A stretch of 64,000 nucleotides of DNA, taken from the NCBI GenBank assembly GCA_027922465.2, contig BQMF02000673.1, positions 62,001 through 126,000 on the forward strand, in the 5' to 3' direction. A model generated the notes under the pieces. That model made no database searches and was not told the origin of the DNA. It worked only from the letters and a program-made list of their open reading frames with translations. Shown one piece after another: positions 1 through 11,868 of the stretch; position 1 is the stretch's first letter, and the number at the start of each line of letters is the position of its first letter. The translations under genes were made by a program, and so were the position numbers. The DNA comes from Turritopsis dohrnii. Taxonomy: Eukaryota > Cnidaria > Hydrozoa > Anthoathecata > Oceaniidae.

Positions 1-735
1 GGCCAAATTGAAATACAGGAAGTTGGGCAACATCATTAATATACGGTTGCCTATATCTGTCAGTTATGTAACAAAGTTGTTTAAGCATTTTACTGGGGAG
101 GAAGCACTTATTGCCTGATGCTCAGACTTTAAGCTTTCTAATGATATTGAAATAAAGTTTTCATCATTTTTCTAGAAAAAGTAGTTTTTTTCATCTTCAT
201 TTTTCTTCATTTTCTTTATAGTTTTTTGGTAAAAGATTTTGTCTAAAATGTAGTGCTCGTTAAGATCTTTCCAACTGTACCAAATTTATTGATATAACGT
301 AAGTGGTTAAAAAATAACAGCAGTTTCTGAAAAGTGTGCAAACTTTTTTTACACAGACTTTAATATGCTTATCTATATACAAATTTCTATTCCCCTGTTA
401 TCGCCTTGTAACGCTTGCAACCTTTGTATGGTTCGTTGAGGTTTAGAGTCAAGCTTTGCCTTGTTCTTTCAAACTTTTTTTGTAAAGGTTTCATATCGTT
501 ACTTGGTTCAGTTTGGTGATTAGACATGGCACAGAGACAAACTCTTATCACTAACAGGCATTTTTGCGGAAATTACTAAAGCCTCTGGGGTTCTAGTTTA
601 TATTTCATTCCGATTTTGCTCTGAAGTTAGGTTTCAAAGCAGATAAAGATTAGAGTCAAACAAATAAGCTACAATTTTACGTCGTCATCTTTTATAATGT
701 TTGGTGATAAAAAGTTTATAACATCTTTTGAATTT
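1..735. other. 3' flank of the repeat-kinase gene, no gene seen
   Basis: No open frame with recognisable protein similarity and no clear repeat boundary was found here. The stretch lies downstream of the minus-strand kinase stop codon, so part of it is presumably that gene's 3' untranslated region (inference). Confidence 0.5.
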
Positions 736-2685
736 TTAGGTTTGAAGGCCCAACAAGATAGTCCATATCTTTTGCATTGAAAGGCGATTCTTTGCCTGTC
801 TTGACCAACAGTTCTTCATTATTTTCACCAAAAGATCGTTAATCTCCCCCTCTAAAAGGTGTAAAGATGGTTCACGAGAGCCTTGCCCGACCTGAGAATA
901 AAGTTGGTGGATATTAAGGCCTTCAAATGGTTCTTCTTCACTGTAGATCTCGTAAATGACAAGACCATATGAATAAACATCAGCCATTTTCATTTCGTTA
1001 CGATTCAACTGTTCTCCACGTAACACTTCTGGCGCTGAATATCGAGGTGTACCAATCCCAGTTACCATGGTTTCTCGTGATGATGTCGTAGACTCGATGT
1101 CATTCTTCATCATGCTCAATCCAAAATCTGTTAACTTAACGTACAATGTATCTTGGTTAAACACGTCAAGTAATATGTTACTGGACTTGATATCACAATG
1201 TGCAATATCCATTGAATGAAGATATTGTAAACCTTCGGCAATCTCTTTGGTTATAAACAGCTTGTTTTTGTTGGTGAACTGACAAACTTCTGCATGAATT
1301 TTATCATATAAACTACATTGCATCAACTCCATCACCATACAAAGATTTGGTGTCCTGATACAAGCACCATAAAACGTAATGATATTTTTATGCTGCAACT
1401 TGCAAAATACATTGATCTCATCTTCAAATTGTGACAATCTTTTCCTGCTGACACGTTGAACACGAAGCTTCTTAACGGCAACAATTTGTCCTTTCCATTT
1501 TGCTGCATAAATATCACCAAATCCTCCATGTCCGAGTTTGTCACTTGTAAATTCAAGCTCTTCATACTGAATGACTGCACCAGTGTATGATTCAAACGGT
1601 CTTCCTATACTGTTGGTATCGCTTCTTTGCTGCATTTCATTGTAGCGTACGCTCTTAGCGTTTTTTTCTTGTTCCCATAAACGCATTCTTTCAAACATCT
1701 CAAGTATGAACTGATAAGCATTCAGGTCAATACCTTCTTGGTCAGCATCAAACATTTGATATTGTCGATAACCTTCTTGCTGAAAAGTAAGAAAAGAGGC
1801 ATAATGTAAGGTAAAAAGATGGTATTGCATATTGTCAAATGCACTTATAGAAGGTTTAAAAGACTGGAGAATTCTCTTGCAAAAGTTCTAACAATGCTTA
1901 AAGATCAAACCACGTAATGGTAAAAAGTACTGAAAAATGTAGTTGTAAAAGTTAAACGCTTTTTCCATTACAATTGAAGAAATCTAGAGAATTATTGATA
2001 TTAATTAAAAAATAGTTGTTCTTACTGGTTGATCTTCAAAATTTCTGAATGCCATTTGAAGCTCTTTTTTCTTTATGTTACTGGAGACTGGCATACTTCC
2101 ATGTGGCATCCCAACGCGTCCAAGTTTCCTGTTCAAGTTGTTATCTACATAGCATCTTTGTTGTCTTCCACTGCTGTTACAATTCGATGATCTAGATGAT
2201 GGCGCGCTTCCCAGCTGCATTCCAACTCTTCCAAGACTCCTGTTCATTGCATTGTCAACATATGTTCTGCTTGAACTATCGCTACTGTACGATCTTTCAC
2301 TGCTGCTTCCATTTGACGATCTAGATACCGGCGCGCTTCCCAGCTGCATTCCAACTCTTCCAAGACTCCTGTTCATTGCATTGTCGACATACGTTCCACT
2401 GGAACTGCTGCTGCTGCTACCATTCGATGATCTGGATACCGGCGCACTTCCCAGCTGCATTCCAACTCTTCCAAGATTTCTGTTCATTGCATTGTCAACA
2501 TACGTTCTACTGGAACTGCTGCTGCTGCTACTGCTGTACCATCCTCCACTGCTTCCACCAGATGTTCTAGAGACTGGTGCGCTGCCAACAGTCATTCCAA
2601 CTCGACCGAGACTTCTGTTCATAGAATTATTCACATACGTTCTTCCACCACCACCACCACCACCACCACCACCCTTGCGAGGCAT
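736..2685 (-). CDS. Five-repeat protein fused to a TKL-type protein kinase (two exons)
   Basis: Predicted serine/threonine (tyrosine-kinase-like group) kinase of about 570 residues. Exon 1 runs 2685-2026 and encodes MPRK, a run of glycines and five copies of a 25-residue repeat with core NR.LGRVGM..GSAPVS, separated by serine-rich linkers. Exon 2 runs 1779-736. The junction is supported by donor GTAAGA after codon CCA, an acceptor ending TTTTCAG, and phase 0 on both sides, so the reading frame continues into the kinase. Kinase motifs in order: glycine loop GHGGFGDIY, VAVKK lysine, HCDIKSSNILL catalytic loop, DFG, and APE in YSAPEVL. The catalytic loop has HCD instead of HRD, making it a non-RD kinase. 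A TTG codon extends the frame upstream to 2694, but the first ATG is at 2685 and I chose that. I do not recognise the repeat; substrate and pathway are unknown. No lesions were seen. Confidence 0.82.
2084..2642 (-). repeat. Five in-frame copies of a coding repeat
   Basis: Each unit encodes about 25 residues beginning (T/C)YV(D/N)N and containing NR.LGRVGM. Units 2 to 4 are nearly identical, while the first and last are more diverged; serine-rich spacers of varied length separate them. The central units also match at nucleotide level, suggesting recent tandem duplication inside exon 1. Confidence 0.85.
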
Positions 2686-3668
2686 TTCAAGCAATCAATA
2701 CAGGAGCTACAAGCAAAGCAAAAGTTTTTTACCAAAAAAGTTAAATGTTAACAATAATATGAAGAGCCACAAGAACTTCTTTCATCCTGGGTCGTTAAGG
2801 ATAGTCCATACCCTCCGAGGTGAATTTTTTTGAAAAAACATTTTTTTCAATATTTCCTTTCAATTTTTTATTTAAAAACAGATTCTGCAATCAGAATTTT
2901 AAAATTCCAAATAATTATGGAGTTATTAGCAAAAACCAAAAGGCAAAAAAATCTTTTTTTACACAAGTAATTAATCTTTCGGTGAAATAAAAGAGAATAT
3001 ACGCACATGCATGACGCCATACATACTTTTTCGGCTTTGTTTACTTTTCGTATTCAATATTTTGCTTTATTATCGTTAAAAATAAAACCAGGTGGTTTTC
3101 TTTATAATTATACACACTATCATTATTCAATGAGATAGTTTTCTACCTTTTTAACTTTTCATACATTCCAACATCTCACATTCACAATAGAATTTGATCT
3201 CTATTCAATTTTGTTTACACAAGCGATGGAAGAAGAAAAAATCTTTAAATGTGATTTTCTCTGAAAGTAATTTTAGCTTGATGACCAACATTTAAAGAGT
3301 TCCAACTCCCCTTGTGAACGAGATATAACCATGCGGTTTTTTTCATTTTGTTCAGTTGGCCTTTGCGCATAAAAGTTTGCCACATATTTTGAAAAGAATC
3401 AAAATTCGCCCCGTGAGGGAGAGTTGAAGTTAAAGAATCAACGTTTTTATAGGGTCATGAACAAAAAGCTTTATATTTTTGGAAGTAATGAGTTTTTATA
3501 ATTTTTTATACTCCATTTGACGCATTTGAAGCGTTTTGATATTCAGATAAATTTTATCCACTTTTCAAACTTAATAGCAGTAAACACCGAAGACACATAG
3601 ATACTACTTTCTGTAATCACATACACCCCAATCGGAAAAATATTCGCAAGTTTCATAAAAACAATCCC
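2686..3668. other. Upstream intergenic stretch, no gene seen
   Basis: AT-rich DNA upstream of the minus-strand kinase gene, so it should hold that gene's promoter and 5' untranslated region (inference from position). No open frame or clear repeat was found. Confidence 0.4.
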
Positions 3669-3777
3669 TGCCAACATACAACGTTATTTTGACGTCACAA
3701 CAACGTCGAACCAACGTCATGGCTCTGTTATGACGTTATTTCAATGTCCTTTTTACGCCATGTGCCGGCTGGGATAC
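3669..3777. repeat. Short dispersed repeat rich in AACGTC/TGACGT
   Basis: A roughly 110-bp block with many copies of AACGTC and TGACGT in both orientations, ending TGCCGGCTGGGA. It resembles short palindromic interspersed repeats of animal genomes. The superfamily cannot be assigned and no clean target duplication is visible. Confidence 0.45.
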
Positions 3778-5325
3778 TGACGCCACAATCAACAAAATCT
3801 GGTAAAGACCATCACTAAAACAAACTCCCCTTCACTTTGTAAACTACTTACGCAGTAAACGTCAACAAGCGAGGACAGCACAAAGCAACAAATCAAACAA
3901 ACTTAAACGAACACAAAGTTTGAAAGAGTGTTAAATGGCTTTCCATTCAAAGCTATCAGACTATCAGGTAAATAACAATAAATAAATAGAGATTTTCTTT
4001 TGCCCAAACCCACCTCCAATCAGCGTCCAATCACATTCCATTTGCAAAGAAACCCCCATTCATCGAGCATTTACCATGATCACCTAAGTTTACCTTTTAT
4101 ATTGACGTCATTACTATTCGATCAAAAAACCAGAATTAGTAAACAGGTAATTTTTTTCGGTAAACTTCTCTCAACCACCACTGTCATATTTCCTTAGGGA
4201 CAACCTCGTTCCCAGGGCTTCTTGCCATAGTATATCGAAAAGGCAAGAAGGTTGCCTTAGGGACTGATCATGTGGAGTTCTTTATCCCTGCAGGGTGAAA
4301 TGAAAATTGTCCCGGGACGATTTTTTGCATATGAGATTTTGTTCCGTCTTCCCAAGGTGAAAATCACCTCAAGATTTTATGTTGTTTCAATTTATATTTG
4401 TTTTTATAAAAATCGTAATTACTGCGCACGCGTGAAATATTACCTCATCTATTAACTGTGATAAAAAAACCAACCTTGCTTAAGCTGGATTTCCACTTAG
4501 GTGGATCAGACCGGATTGGAACGGAATGGATCAGAATTTTAATCCACGCATGCGTAAAAGTTGCGTAATTCGTGATCCAGGTCGGTCATTAGCGATCCAA
4601 AACGGATCGAAAAAAAGTTGAGAAACATTCAACTTTTTTCTGGATCATCCTGGATCGATTAGTTTGGATCTGTTGATCATGTGACTTTAAATTAATAAGG
4701 GCAGACACTACAGCGCCAAAAATAAACTTCCCGTAGTGAATTAAAGCTAGCTCATTATGGACAACCAACAATTTGTTAGTATGGCTAATCAAGAAGACAT
4801 TTTGGGCAGGTTTTTAAACGAACAAGAATACAGAGTTATTGAGAATCCCAATTCACAACTGGAACCGTATTTATGAGGCAGTATTCGAAGATGTTTAAGA
4901 AATATTCATGATGAAACACAGTCTCATATATCTTGAATGAGTGATACTCTCCTTTTTGTTTACGCTCCTTTAAAAGTTGACATACCCAAAACCTTTTTTG
5001 ACATTTTAACTTTGTTTTCTCTGCAAATATTTCTTAACCAGTAGTAAAGTAAGTCATATTGCACAAAGATTAATAGCAGCCATGTTTGTTTACTATATGC
5101 GAGGGTAACATATTCTTACCCTCGCATATGCGTCATTTTTAGCACCAGGTATTTCGAATGTTTAGTTAAAAACGTTTCTCGTGGCAACAAAACAGACGTT
5201 TCACAGTTTATTGCAAGAAACAATGAAATCTTATCACAAAAGTGGCAGATTCTTATTACAAAACGAGTTTATTTTATTGTAGGTGGCATTGCGATGGATA
5301 AAAGCTGTTTCGAATAATTAAACTA
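3778..5325. other. Intergenic stretch with a GATCC-rich repeat fragment, no convincing gene
   Basis: About 4,484-4,700 has many GGATC/GATCC words in both orientations, after a start TGGATTTCCACTTAGG that resembles the end of a PIF/Harbinger-like element. A 39-codon open frame with an ATG at 4,757 follows (MDNQQFV...). This could be the 5' remnant of a truncated DNA transposon, at low confidence. The rest holds nothing I recognise. Confidence 0.3.
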
Positions 5326-5963
5326 CAGTCGACGTTCGTTATCTCGACCCTCCACGGGACCGAGAAAAAAGGTCGAGATAACGAAAGGTCGAAATAGCGG
5401 AAAGTCGAGATAAGGAGCGTATATGGCGCAAAAGGTCGAGATAATGAAAGTTTGACAATATTTACTTTTGAGCTCATTAGACTGCTCAGGGTGTTGGACT
5501 AGGTATTAGTCAGACAAAAAAAACAAGATAACTGTTATTCTTTCTGTTTTTAGCTTGTTTATCTGTAACATACATATACATATACATGTACACATGAACA
5601 ATTTTATGGTTTTAAATTTGAGAATTTGAATGTGCGACGAATGTTGTGAAGGCATTGCAAAGCATTCGAATGTTTATAAAGAATTTGAATGTTAGAAAAA
5701 GCATCTCTGAGCCTGATTTTAGATTTTTCTATGCTTTTAAAAAAAATCAATTTCAAAGAAAGTACCGAAAAGGTCGAGATTACGTGATAAAATGTGCCCA
5801 AGGGACCAGCAAAACTAGGTCGAGATATTGAAAGGTCGAGATAACGGGTAGTCGAGTTAACGAGCGTGTTTTTGACTACGGTAGGTTGAAATGCCCAAGG
5901 GACCGACAAAAATAGGTCGGAAAGGTCGACATAAAAGGTAGTCGAGATACCGAGCGTCGACTG
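5326..5963. mobile_element. Non-autonomous pogo/Tigger-like element (638 bp)
   Basis: The element starts CAGTCGACGTTCG and ends CGAGCGTCGACTG, an imperfect terminal inverted repeat, and is flanked by TA on both sides as expected for Tc1/mariner/pogo insertion. Subterminal copies of AGGTCGAGATAACG in both orientations fill the ends. No transposase remains, so it would have been mobilised in trans. Confidence 0.75.
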
Positions 5964-6057
5964 TATACTATAGTATTTCATAAATAACATGAAATGTTTA
6001 CAGTTTTAATATGTTTGGAGGTTCAAATTTTTGACTTGATCGTTGAATGAAATGATG

Positions 6058-6331
6058 TACCTTAATTAGAGAAATTTTGGGGTAGAGAAAATTTGGCGCA
6101 ATTGGCGCAAAATGCAAAATATCACCAAATTAAATCCGCGCCAAATTTAATTTATTTTCTGGCTGCGCCAAATTAAATCCGCGCCAAAATTATTTTATAC
6201 ATTTTATACTTGAATTATCGATGTTTCTAGATTAATGTTAACCCGATTTCTATATGATAACCTTTTGTTAATCTCGAAAAGGGCTAGCTGCGCCAAATTA
6301 AATCCGCGCAACAGTTTCTCCGATTAAGGTA
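6058..6331. mobile_element. MITE with TACCTTAAT termini (274 bp)
   Basis: The left end TACCTTAATTAGAGAAA is the inverted complement, with two mismatches, of the right end TTTCTCCGATTAAGGTA. The inside contains repeated CCAAATTAAATCCGCGC words in both orientations. There is no coding capacity. A similar CGCG/ATTAAAT palindrome occurs at 59,145-59,250. Confidence 0.65.
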
Positions 6332-7403
6332 GTTCTCATGAAAAATGAAACCTGCAACTGCAACTCATTTTATTGTAACTTGTCGTATTCATAACTCGAA
6401 CTTTGGTGTAGTTCGTATCATAGTTAACTTTCATGAAATAACATTTCGCCGCCCACCACGCGACGGTATATTATAGCGTTTTTTTCAAGACGCTATACTT
6501 AACACTTCATCTGAGATTTTAATGTGGATCAAATTTTCAAAACCTTTCAGTAGAGTTTAGCTTATTCTGTCTGTGTTTTTTTTATTCGTATACTACTGTA
6601 ACCTAAATCGGTTTTATGCTCATGTAAACAGACAATAAAAGTCATTAAATGAAGAAGATTGAAGTTAATTTAAACTAGCAGTGTAGCTTAGAATAGTTTT
6701 TAATTATCTGAGGTAAATGATGAGTTTTAAAATGAGTATATAATTTATATAACTGGCTCACGAAATCCCATTAACCGTTCGGGGATAATTTTGGTCACAC
6801 TTTGCAAGAGTTGACCGGTTTCTTCATTAAAAATCGGTTTCCCCTGTTCAGACTAAAATCTTGGGCAAAAGGAAGTATTTCAGTGGTAGCAACATCATCT
6901 TTGTCCCTCCAAACAAAGTTGTAGATTTTTGTTCGTTCTCAGACGAGATGCTTTAATAGTTCATAATTGAATTAAGTTCACCCTTAAATATTATATTTTT
7001 AATTCCTAAATTCCCGTTCAACAAATTAGTGAGATATTTTGAAAGTAAAAAAGAAAGTTGATATTATCATTTACAACGCATGCGTTAAAATCACCGCCTT
7101 TTCCTGCCTGCATCCTGTTAGCATAGAGAAATCTCAACATCTTTATTAAACTTGGATGGAATTACAGTTTTGCAACGATTTTCTAAAGATATCGTTTTTC
7201 GACAGTCACACATAATTTCTACAAAATAAAATCTGACGCTTTTAAAAATGAAGAAATCGAAAAAAAATCTCATTTACCTGAAGTTTTTTGTTTCAGCACA
7301 CTTCACTTCCCCGTTTTGTTTTTAGTTCACAGAAATAAAATTTTACTTGATTGACGTCGTGATCAATTTCCATTGGTCAGCGGCTTTTTAGTGCATTGAG
7401 TTA

Positions 7404-7552
7404 TTAAGACCGGTTTCCATTTAGTTCGCTGTGATCGCTGACGCAATCTCATTCGTCAAGTAGTTCAAATCATTTGAACTACTGAGCAAATTAAAAAGCA
7501 GTTCGCTCATTCGTGCGAACACACAGCGAACGATGTGGAAACCCGTCTTTAA
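7404..7552. mobile_element. MITE with TTCGCTGTG subterminal repeats (149 bp)
   Basis: The left end (TTAAGACCGGTTTCCA, then TTAGTTCGCTGTG) and the right end (CACAGCGAACGATG, then TGGAAACCCGTCTTTAA) form an imperfect inverted repeat. The internal word TGACGCAATCTCATTCG recurs in the LRRK-like gene at about 44,397, so two copies of this family lie in the window. It is PIF/Harbinger-like by its termini, tentatively. Confidence 0.65.
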
Positions 7553-8379
7553 AAGTCAACGTCAGTTGTTTCGGACGGAAAATAATTCCGCATTAGCACC
7601 AGTATTTGTGAATTGTATGATAATACAAATTCTGAGAAAATATTAATGCTTAGCAACCAAACAGATGTAAAAAGTAAATCATACATTTCTTCAGGGTTTG
7701 CTGTTGTTTTCGATTGTTAAGAACACTTTGCATTATAACAGAAATGACATCATTTTTTCCATGACAACATTGTTTTCATTCCAGTTTTTTTTTATAAGAA
7801 TAGTGTTTTTTCGTTTCATGATGAAACCCTAAACTTTTTAAGTCAAAATCATCCTAAAGTATTCTTAAGACATTCTTAAGATCGTACTTAACTTTTCGCG
7901 CCTTGAAACAACAAAAAATAGCGCCTATGGTAATGGTAAGCTAGCTACATGAGAGAATGTTTACCAAAAATAGCACCTGCATAACAGAACCAAATAATTC
8001 TAACAAAATAAATTTTGAGCTCAAAAAATCTTAAGATGGCAATATTCTTATATTAAATATTCTTTTTAATTTTTTGGCCAATTTCATCTTGAATATTCTT
8101 AAAAAAAAAAAGCGTGTACGCTGGGTTTCGTTTTTCAAAAAGAATGCAAGAAGAGATAGGAAAGTGCCGATGCTGGGACAGAAATTGTATCCCTCCTAAT
8201 CATAAGCGAGAATCCCTGTCAATTATTTTCTTGCTAAACATAAAGTATTAACGTGTGTTCAAAACAGCTTTTATTTTTGATTACATAGCATTTCTTTATT
8301 TTGATTACATAACAAAATTCTCAAATAACAACAGGTAAGCAGTTTTAAATATTAGGGGTTTTCCCTAATATTATTATTA

Positions 8380-8935
8380 CTAGTAACCCGGGTAAAAACT
8401 TTTACCAAACTTAACTTCGAAAACAATAGGTCAAATCCATCATTCCCGTGTACATACCCCGTGACGAAAAAATAAATCATAGAATCGCAGCTGAAAAGTG
8501 TATCTATGTTGTAGAGCTCGAAAAACTGATAAAAAAGTGTATGGGATCGTTTCACTACGACCAACCGTTACAGAGATATCGTCCGTTAAAGATTTTGATG
8601 ACGTCATAGCCGCAATACCAAAAATAATTTAGGCCCAAATTTTGTGTCACCCCATCACCCGTATCGCGAACCCTAAAAAACGTCAGTTTTCCCTATTGGT
8701 TCTCGATATATTTCCCCAAAAACGTCGCGTTCGATTAGGGATGCAATGCAATGATTCCCCGTGATAGATTAAAAAACTGACGTCACGGCACTTGCTACTA
8801 TATAATAATCGTAAAAAAACGCATGGCCTAACGAAAAATATGACCACGATTAAGAAGATTTTGACCTTAAAATTCAACAAAATTTATCACTCTCTAAAAT
8901 AAAAGTGTGACACACACTCGCTATTATATATAAGA
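8380..8935. mobile_element. 556-bp insertion in the left Polinton TIR (unclassified)
   Basis: This block is absent from the right TIR, which reads straight through (ATTATTATTATAACC). It begins CTAGTAACCCGGG and ends TATATATAAGA. No inverted termini or coding region were recognised. Part of it (GATATCGTCCGTTAAAGAT near 8,575) resembles 61,715-61,735, indicating a dispersed family. Confidence 0.7.
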
Positions 8936-9320
8936 TAACCACAAACTACTCAGAAATGTAAACAATTAAATATCTCATAAAAATGCAGGGGCGGATCCAG
9001 GGTTAGGCAACTTAGGCAAATGCCTAACCCAAAATCAGTTAAATAATGTTTTTCATAAAATTGTATGAAAAAGGTATTGTATTAATTACAATAATCAGAC
9101 AATAATCGAAAATATCAAGAGATTCCCGCATCCAATTCGCCCGATCCTTTCTTTTCCCAAATAGGATTATTATTCTCCCGGCGAGGCGCGGCGCGCGCCA
9201 TGATGTTAAAAATTAATGTTTTTTACAGCTTGAGTTTATAGGTAGTGATCTCTGCCCCGAGAACGCCTTCTCATAGTCACATTGACAACACAGACTAGTG
9301 CCTAACGCTCACCTTAGGCG

Positions 9321-9480
9321 AAGAAAATTTGCCTAAGGAGCCCCGGGTTTACACACTTTAATGAATGAACTGGAAGAAAATTTGCCTAAGGAGCCATGGG
9401 TTTACACACCTTAAATGAATGAACCAGAAGAAAATTTGCCTAAGGTACAACCATGGGTTTACACACTTTATTGAATGAAT
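9321..9480 (+). repeat. Three tandem copies of a ~53-bp unit
   Basis: Each unit contains GAAAATTTGCCTAAGG followed by GGGTTTACACAC and (T)TGAATGAA. Copies two and three differ by small changes. The word TTGCCTAA also occurs at both ends of the host element, so the array seems to derive from its terminal sequence. Confidence 0.75.
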
Positions 9481-10276
9481 GGTCACCAAATCTGCACAAA
9501 ACGACCGTGGGGGACCTTCGAATTAGACCCAGTTCAACATGGATTCGCTAGAAAACATCGTTGCAGCTTTTGATAGCAATTATGAAGTATTAATTAGGAA
9601 ATTTTGAATTCACTTAATACATCTGTTGAAAACTGACTTCAAAATCTAGGAAAAGCATTTTTTTTCGAGTTGTGTCTCTTCTTTTGTTTTTGCGAAATGA
9701 AAACATTGTGGCTGCTTTAAAGCAAGTGTTTTATTATTTTATGTAATATAAATTTTAAATGATTAGCATGGATTATTAGCACCATAATTCGTTGACAGTT
9801 AATTATTAGCTCAGCTATGTATAATAAGTTTGTTTGTGTCAACTGAACCGAAGCCTATTCTTTATTGATTAATGATGTATATAAATATTTTTGGTATCTG
9901 TTTTGTTAACCAAAAATGCATCTTGTAAATGTTATGGAGTTTCGTTTGAATGACTGAGTTTATAATACACAAAGTCATTGTTATTTTTCTGAGTTGTTTT
10001 GCGTAGGCAGCTGCATGGTTTTTTTAGCACCAGTATCTCTACCTGGTAACTTATTTGTACAGTTCAGTATAATTTTTCTTGGTTCGAGATGACTGTCTGG
10101 TTTTGAATTAAAGAACTTTAAAAGGATCCTGTGTCCAAAATGATATGAACCAATATGATAGAGATCAAAAAGCCTCTTGTTAGAATAACTTACTTCCAGT
10201 TTCTGAGATATATATGTATTTAATTTTCGAAATCTCACATTCACTTTATGCAATGCATATTTTATGATGTATATAA

Positions 10277-10441
10277 CAGTGGTGGATCTAGAGGTATGTC
10301 GAAATTTGTGTAGGAGAGCATTAACATAATTTGTGAATTCAATTTATATTACCAATGGGATTATTTGGACGCTTTTCTTTTATGGTTAGATTGCTAACAC
10401 TCTCCTACACAAATTTTGACATACCTCTAGATCCGCCACTG
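10277..10441. mobile_element. 165-bp MITE, copy 1
   Basis: Inverted termini CAGTGGTGGATCTAGAGG and CCTCTAGATCCGCCACTG, with arms of about 36 bp, flanked by a 5-bp duplication TATAA. Same length and family as the copy at 20,742-20,906, inserted in the opposite orientation. Confidence 0.9.
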
Positions 10442-11797
10442 TATAATAAGATAGTGTATAGGTTAAACTTCTCATCGCAAGTTATCATTAATACTATATC
10501 TCTTTAATTTACTATAGAGAGAAAGGGTGTGAGTGATAAGAAAATGAAGTTATAATATATTTATAACTATAGAGTTTATACACATAAACAAAGAATGAAA
10601 ATCTTATTCTTATACATAATTATACATCATAATTATGTATTGTATGATTTTATGATTTTTAAATCAAAATATCTGCCCAAGAAAACAGAATTTCCAAATA
10701 CTAAGACTTCTGAAACAACTTTGTGCATTCTATCATCCCTCGAAATATCATTTTGGATGCAGGAACACTTTAACATCTTTGGAGTTATTCTTTCATTTTA
10801 CAAAAACCTATGTTATGTCTTCTTTTGAAAAGGTAATTACATAATGTTTTAGTTTGACTTCTTGTTTCCTATGCTACATTAAATTCTGGAAAAAATGTTG
10901 TAGCTCTTATTTAAGAGGAAGCAGTACATAATTTATCTGTTGTTGTGTAGTTTTATATATAGGTTCTTGGACTTGTCTCAGGGATTTCTGGAAACACCAT
11001 CTTTTACTATATTGTGGTTGACATTAATTATTTAACCATGGATCATTTTTAGGGTAGGGTATACTATTTGATTTGATGAACGTATAGTGCAAAAATCTGT
11101 TTTTATTTTGCTGCCAGATAATGATCAAGGAGCTTGTCTGTAACTTTGATTTTGGTCATTTTACTCTATTTCTTAACATTATTTCTTTTCTTTTCTTTCT
11201 ATCTGACCATCTTGACCAGTACATAGATGAAATATCATGTATTTATCTGAGTGCTCCAATCTATCATGGTGTAGGTGATAGAAAATTTATTTATTTGATT
11301 CATTACAAGTATGTTTTCATTTGATGGATTCTTCCTGTTCATGTACAAGCAATCAAGAAAATGAAGAAGATAACAGATGAAGTAATTTATTGGTTATTTA
11401 CTTAACCTCCAATCTGGCAGAAAATATTATTTTGGCCTACATAAAGTAGTTCAATACATTCCATTCATACTCAATTAGTTTTCTTTTGTTTATTTCCCTT
11501 ATTCCATTAGTGCAACAATACAGGCTTGCATTATAACACTCCTTACGTTAGGACGAATGAATTCGAGTTTATATTTTTTACATTTCGAAAAGTATGTATT
11601 AAATTGGGCGTAAACTGGCGTAAATTTCATCGATTGCGCCCTTATGTGTGTTTGGCAAAAAAAATTTGCCTAACCCTTAAAAAATCCTAGATCCGCCCCT
11701 GAAATGTCCAGTGGAAATCCCCAATTGTAGTAAAAAGCAGTTTGTAGGAGTTTAAACTTTATAACATAAATGAGCTAACAATACTCATAACACACAG

Positions 11798-11868
11798 ATC
11801 AGCGTAGTCTAGTGGATAAGAACGCTAACTTGCACCAGCAAGGTCGTGTGTTCGAACCCCACGCAGTT
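11798..11868 (+). other. tRNA-like sequence in the left Polinton TIR
   Basis: 71 nt with an A-box-like TAGTCTAGTGG and a B-box-like GTTCGAACCCC at tRNA spacing. The ends ATCAGCG and CGCAGTT can pair at five of seven positions, and the T-arm pairs at four of five. The anticodon arm does not fold well and no standard anticodon context is present, so it is more likely a tRNA-derived or decayed element than a working tRNA. Confidence 0.55.

Larger units (their letters stand above)
5964..8151. other. Intergenic stretch between MITEs and the Polinton, no gene seen
   Basis: Apart from the elements at 6,058 and 7,404, I find no coding frame with recognisable content in this AT-rich stretch. It ends at the CAAGA duplication that flanks the Polinton. 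Confidence 0.4.
8986..11701. mobile_element. 2.7-kb non-coding DNA transposon in the left Polinton TIR
   Basis: Starts CAGGGGCGGATCCAGG and ends CCTAGATCCGCCCCTG, forming inverted termini, with a 5-bp target duplication AAATG on each side. The uninterrupted right TIR reads ATAAAAATGTCC at the same point, which confirms the insertion. The interior is AT-rich with no recognisable transposase. It contains a 53-bp tandem triplication and a 165-bp MITE. The superfamily is not assigned. Confidence 0.85.

Noticed and set aside
2252..2833. Long plus-strand frame opposite the repeat-kinase first exon
   Set aside because: It is the antisense shadow of the repeat-coding exon; its Leu/Pro-rich composition follows from the Ser/Gly codons on the other strand.
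3934..3966. Possible first exon (MAFHSKLSDYQ followed by GTAAAT)
   Set aside because: Donor is good but its phase (0) does not match the first LRRK-like exon at 37,773 (needs phase 1), and nothing else supports it.
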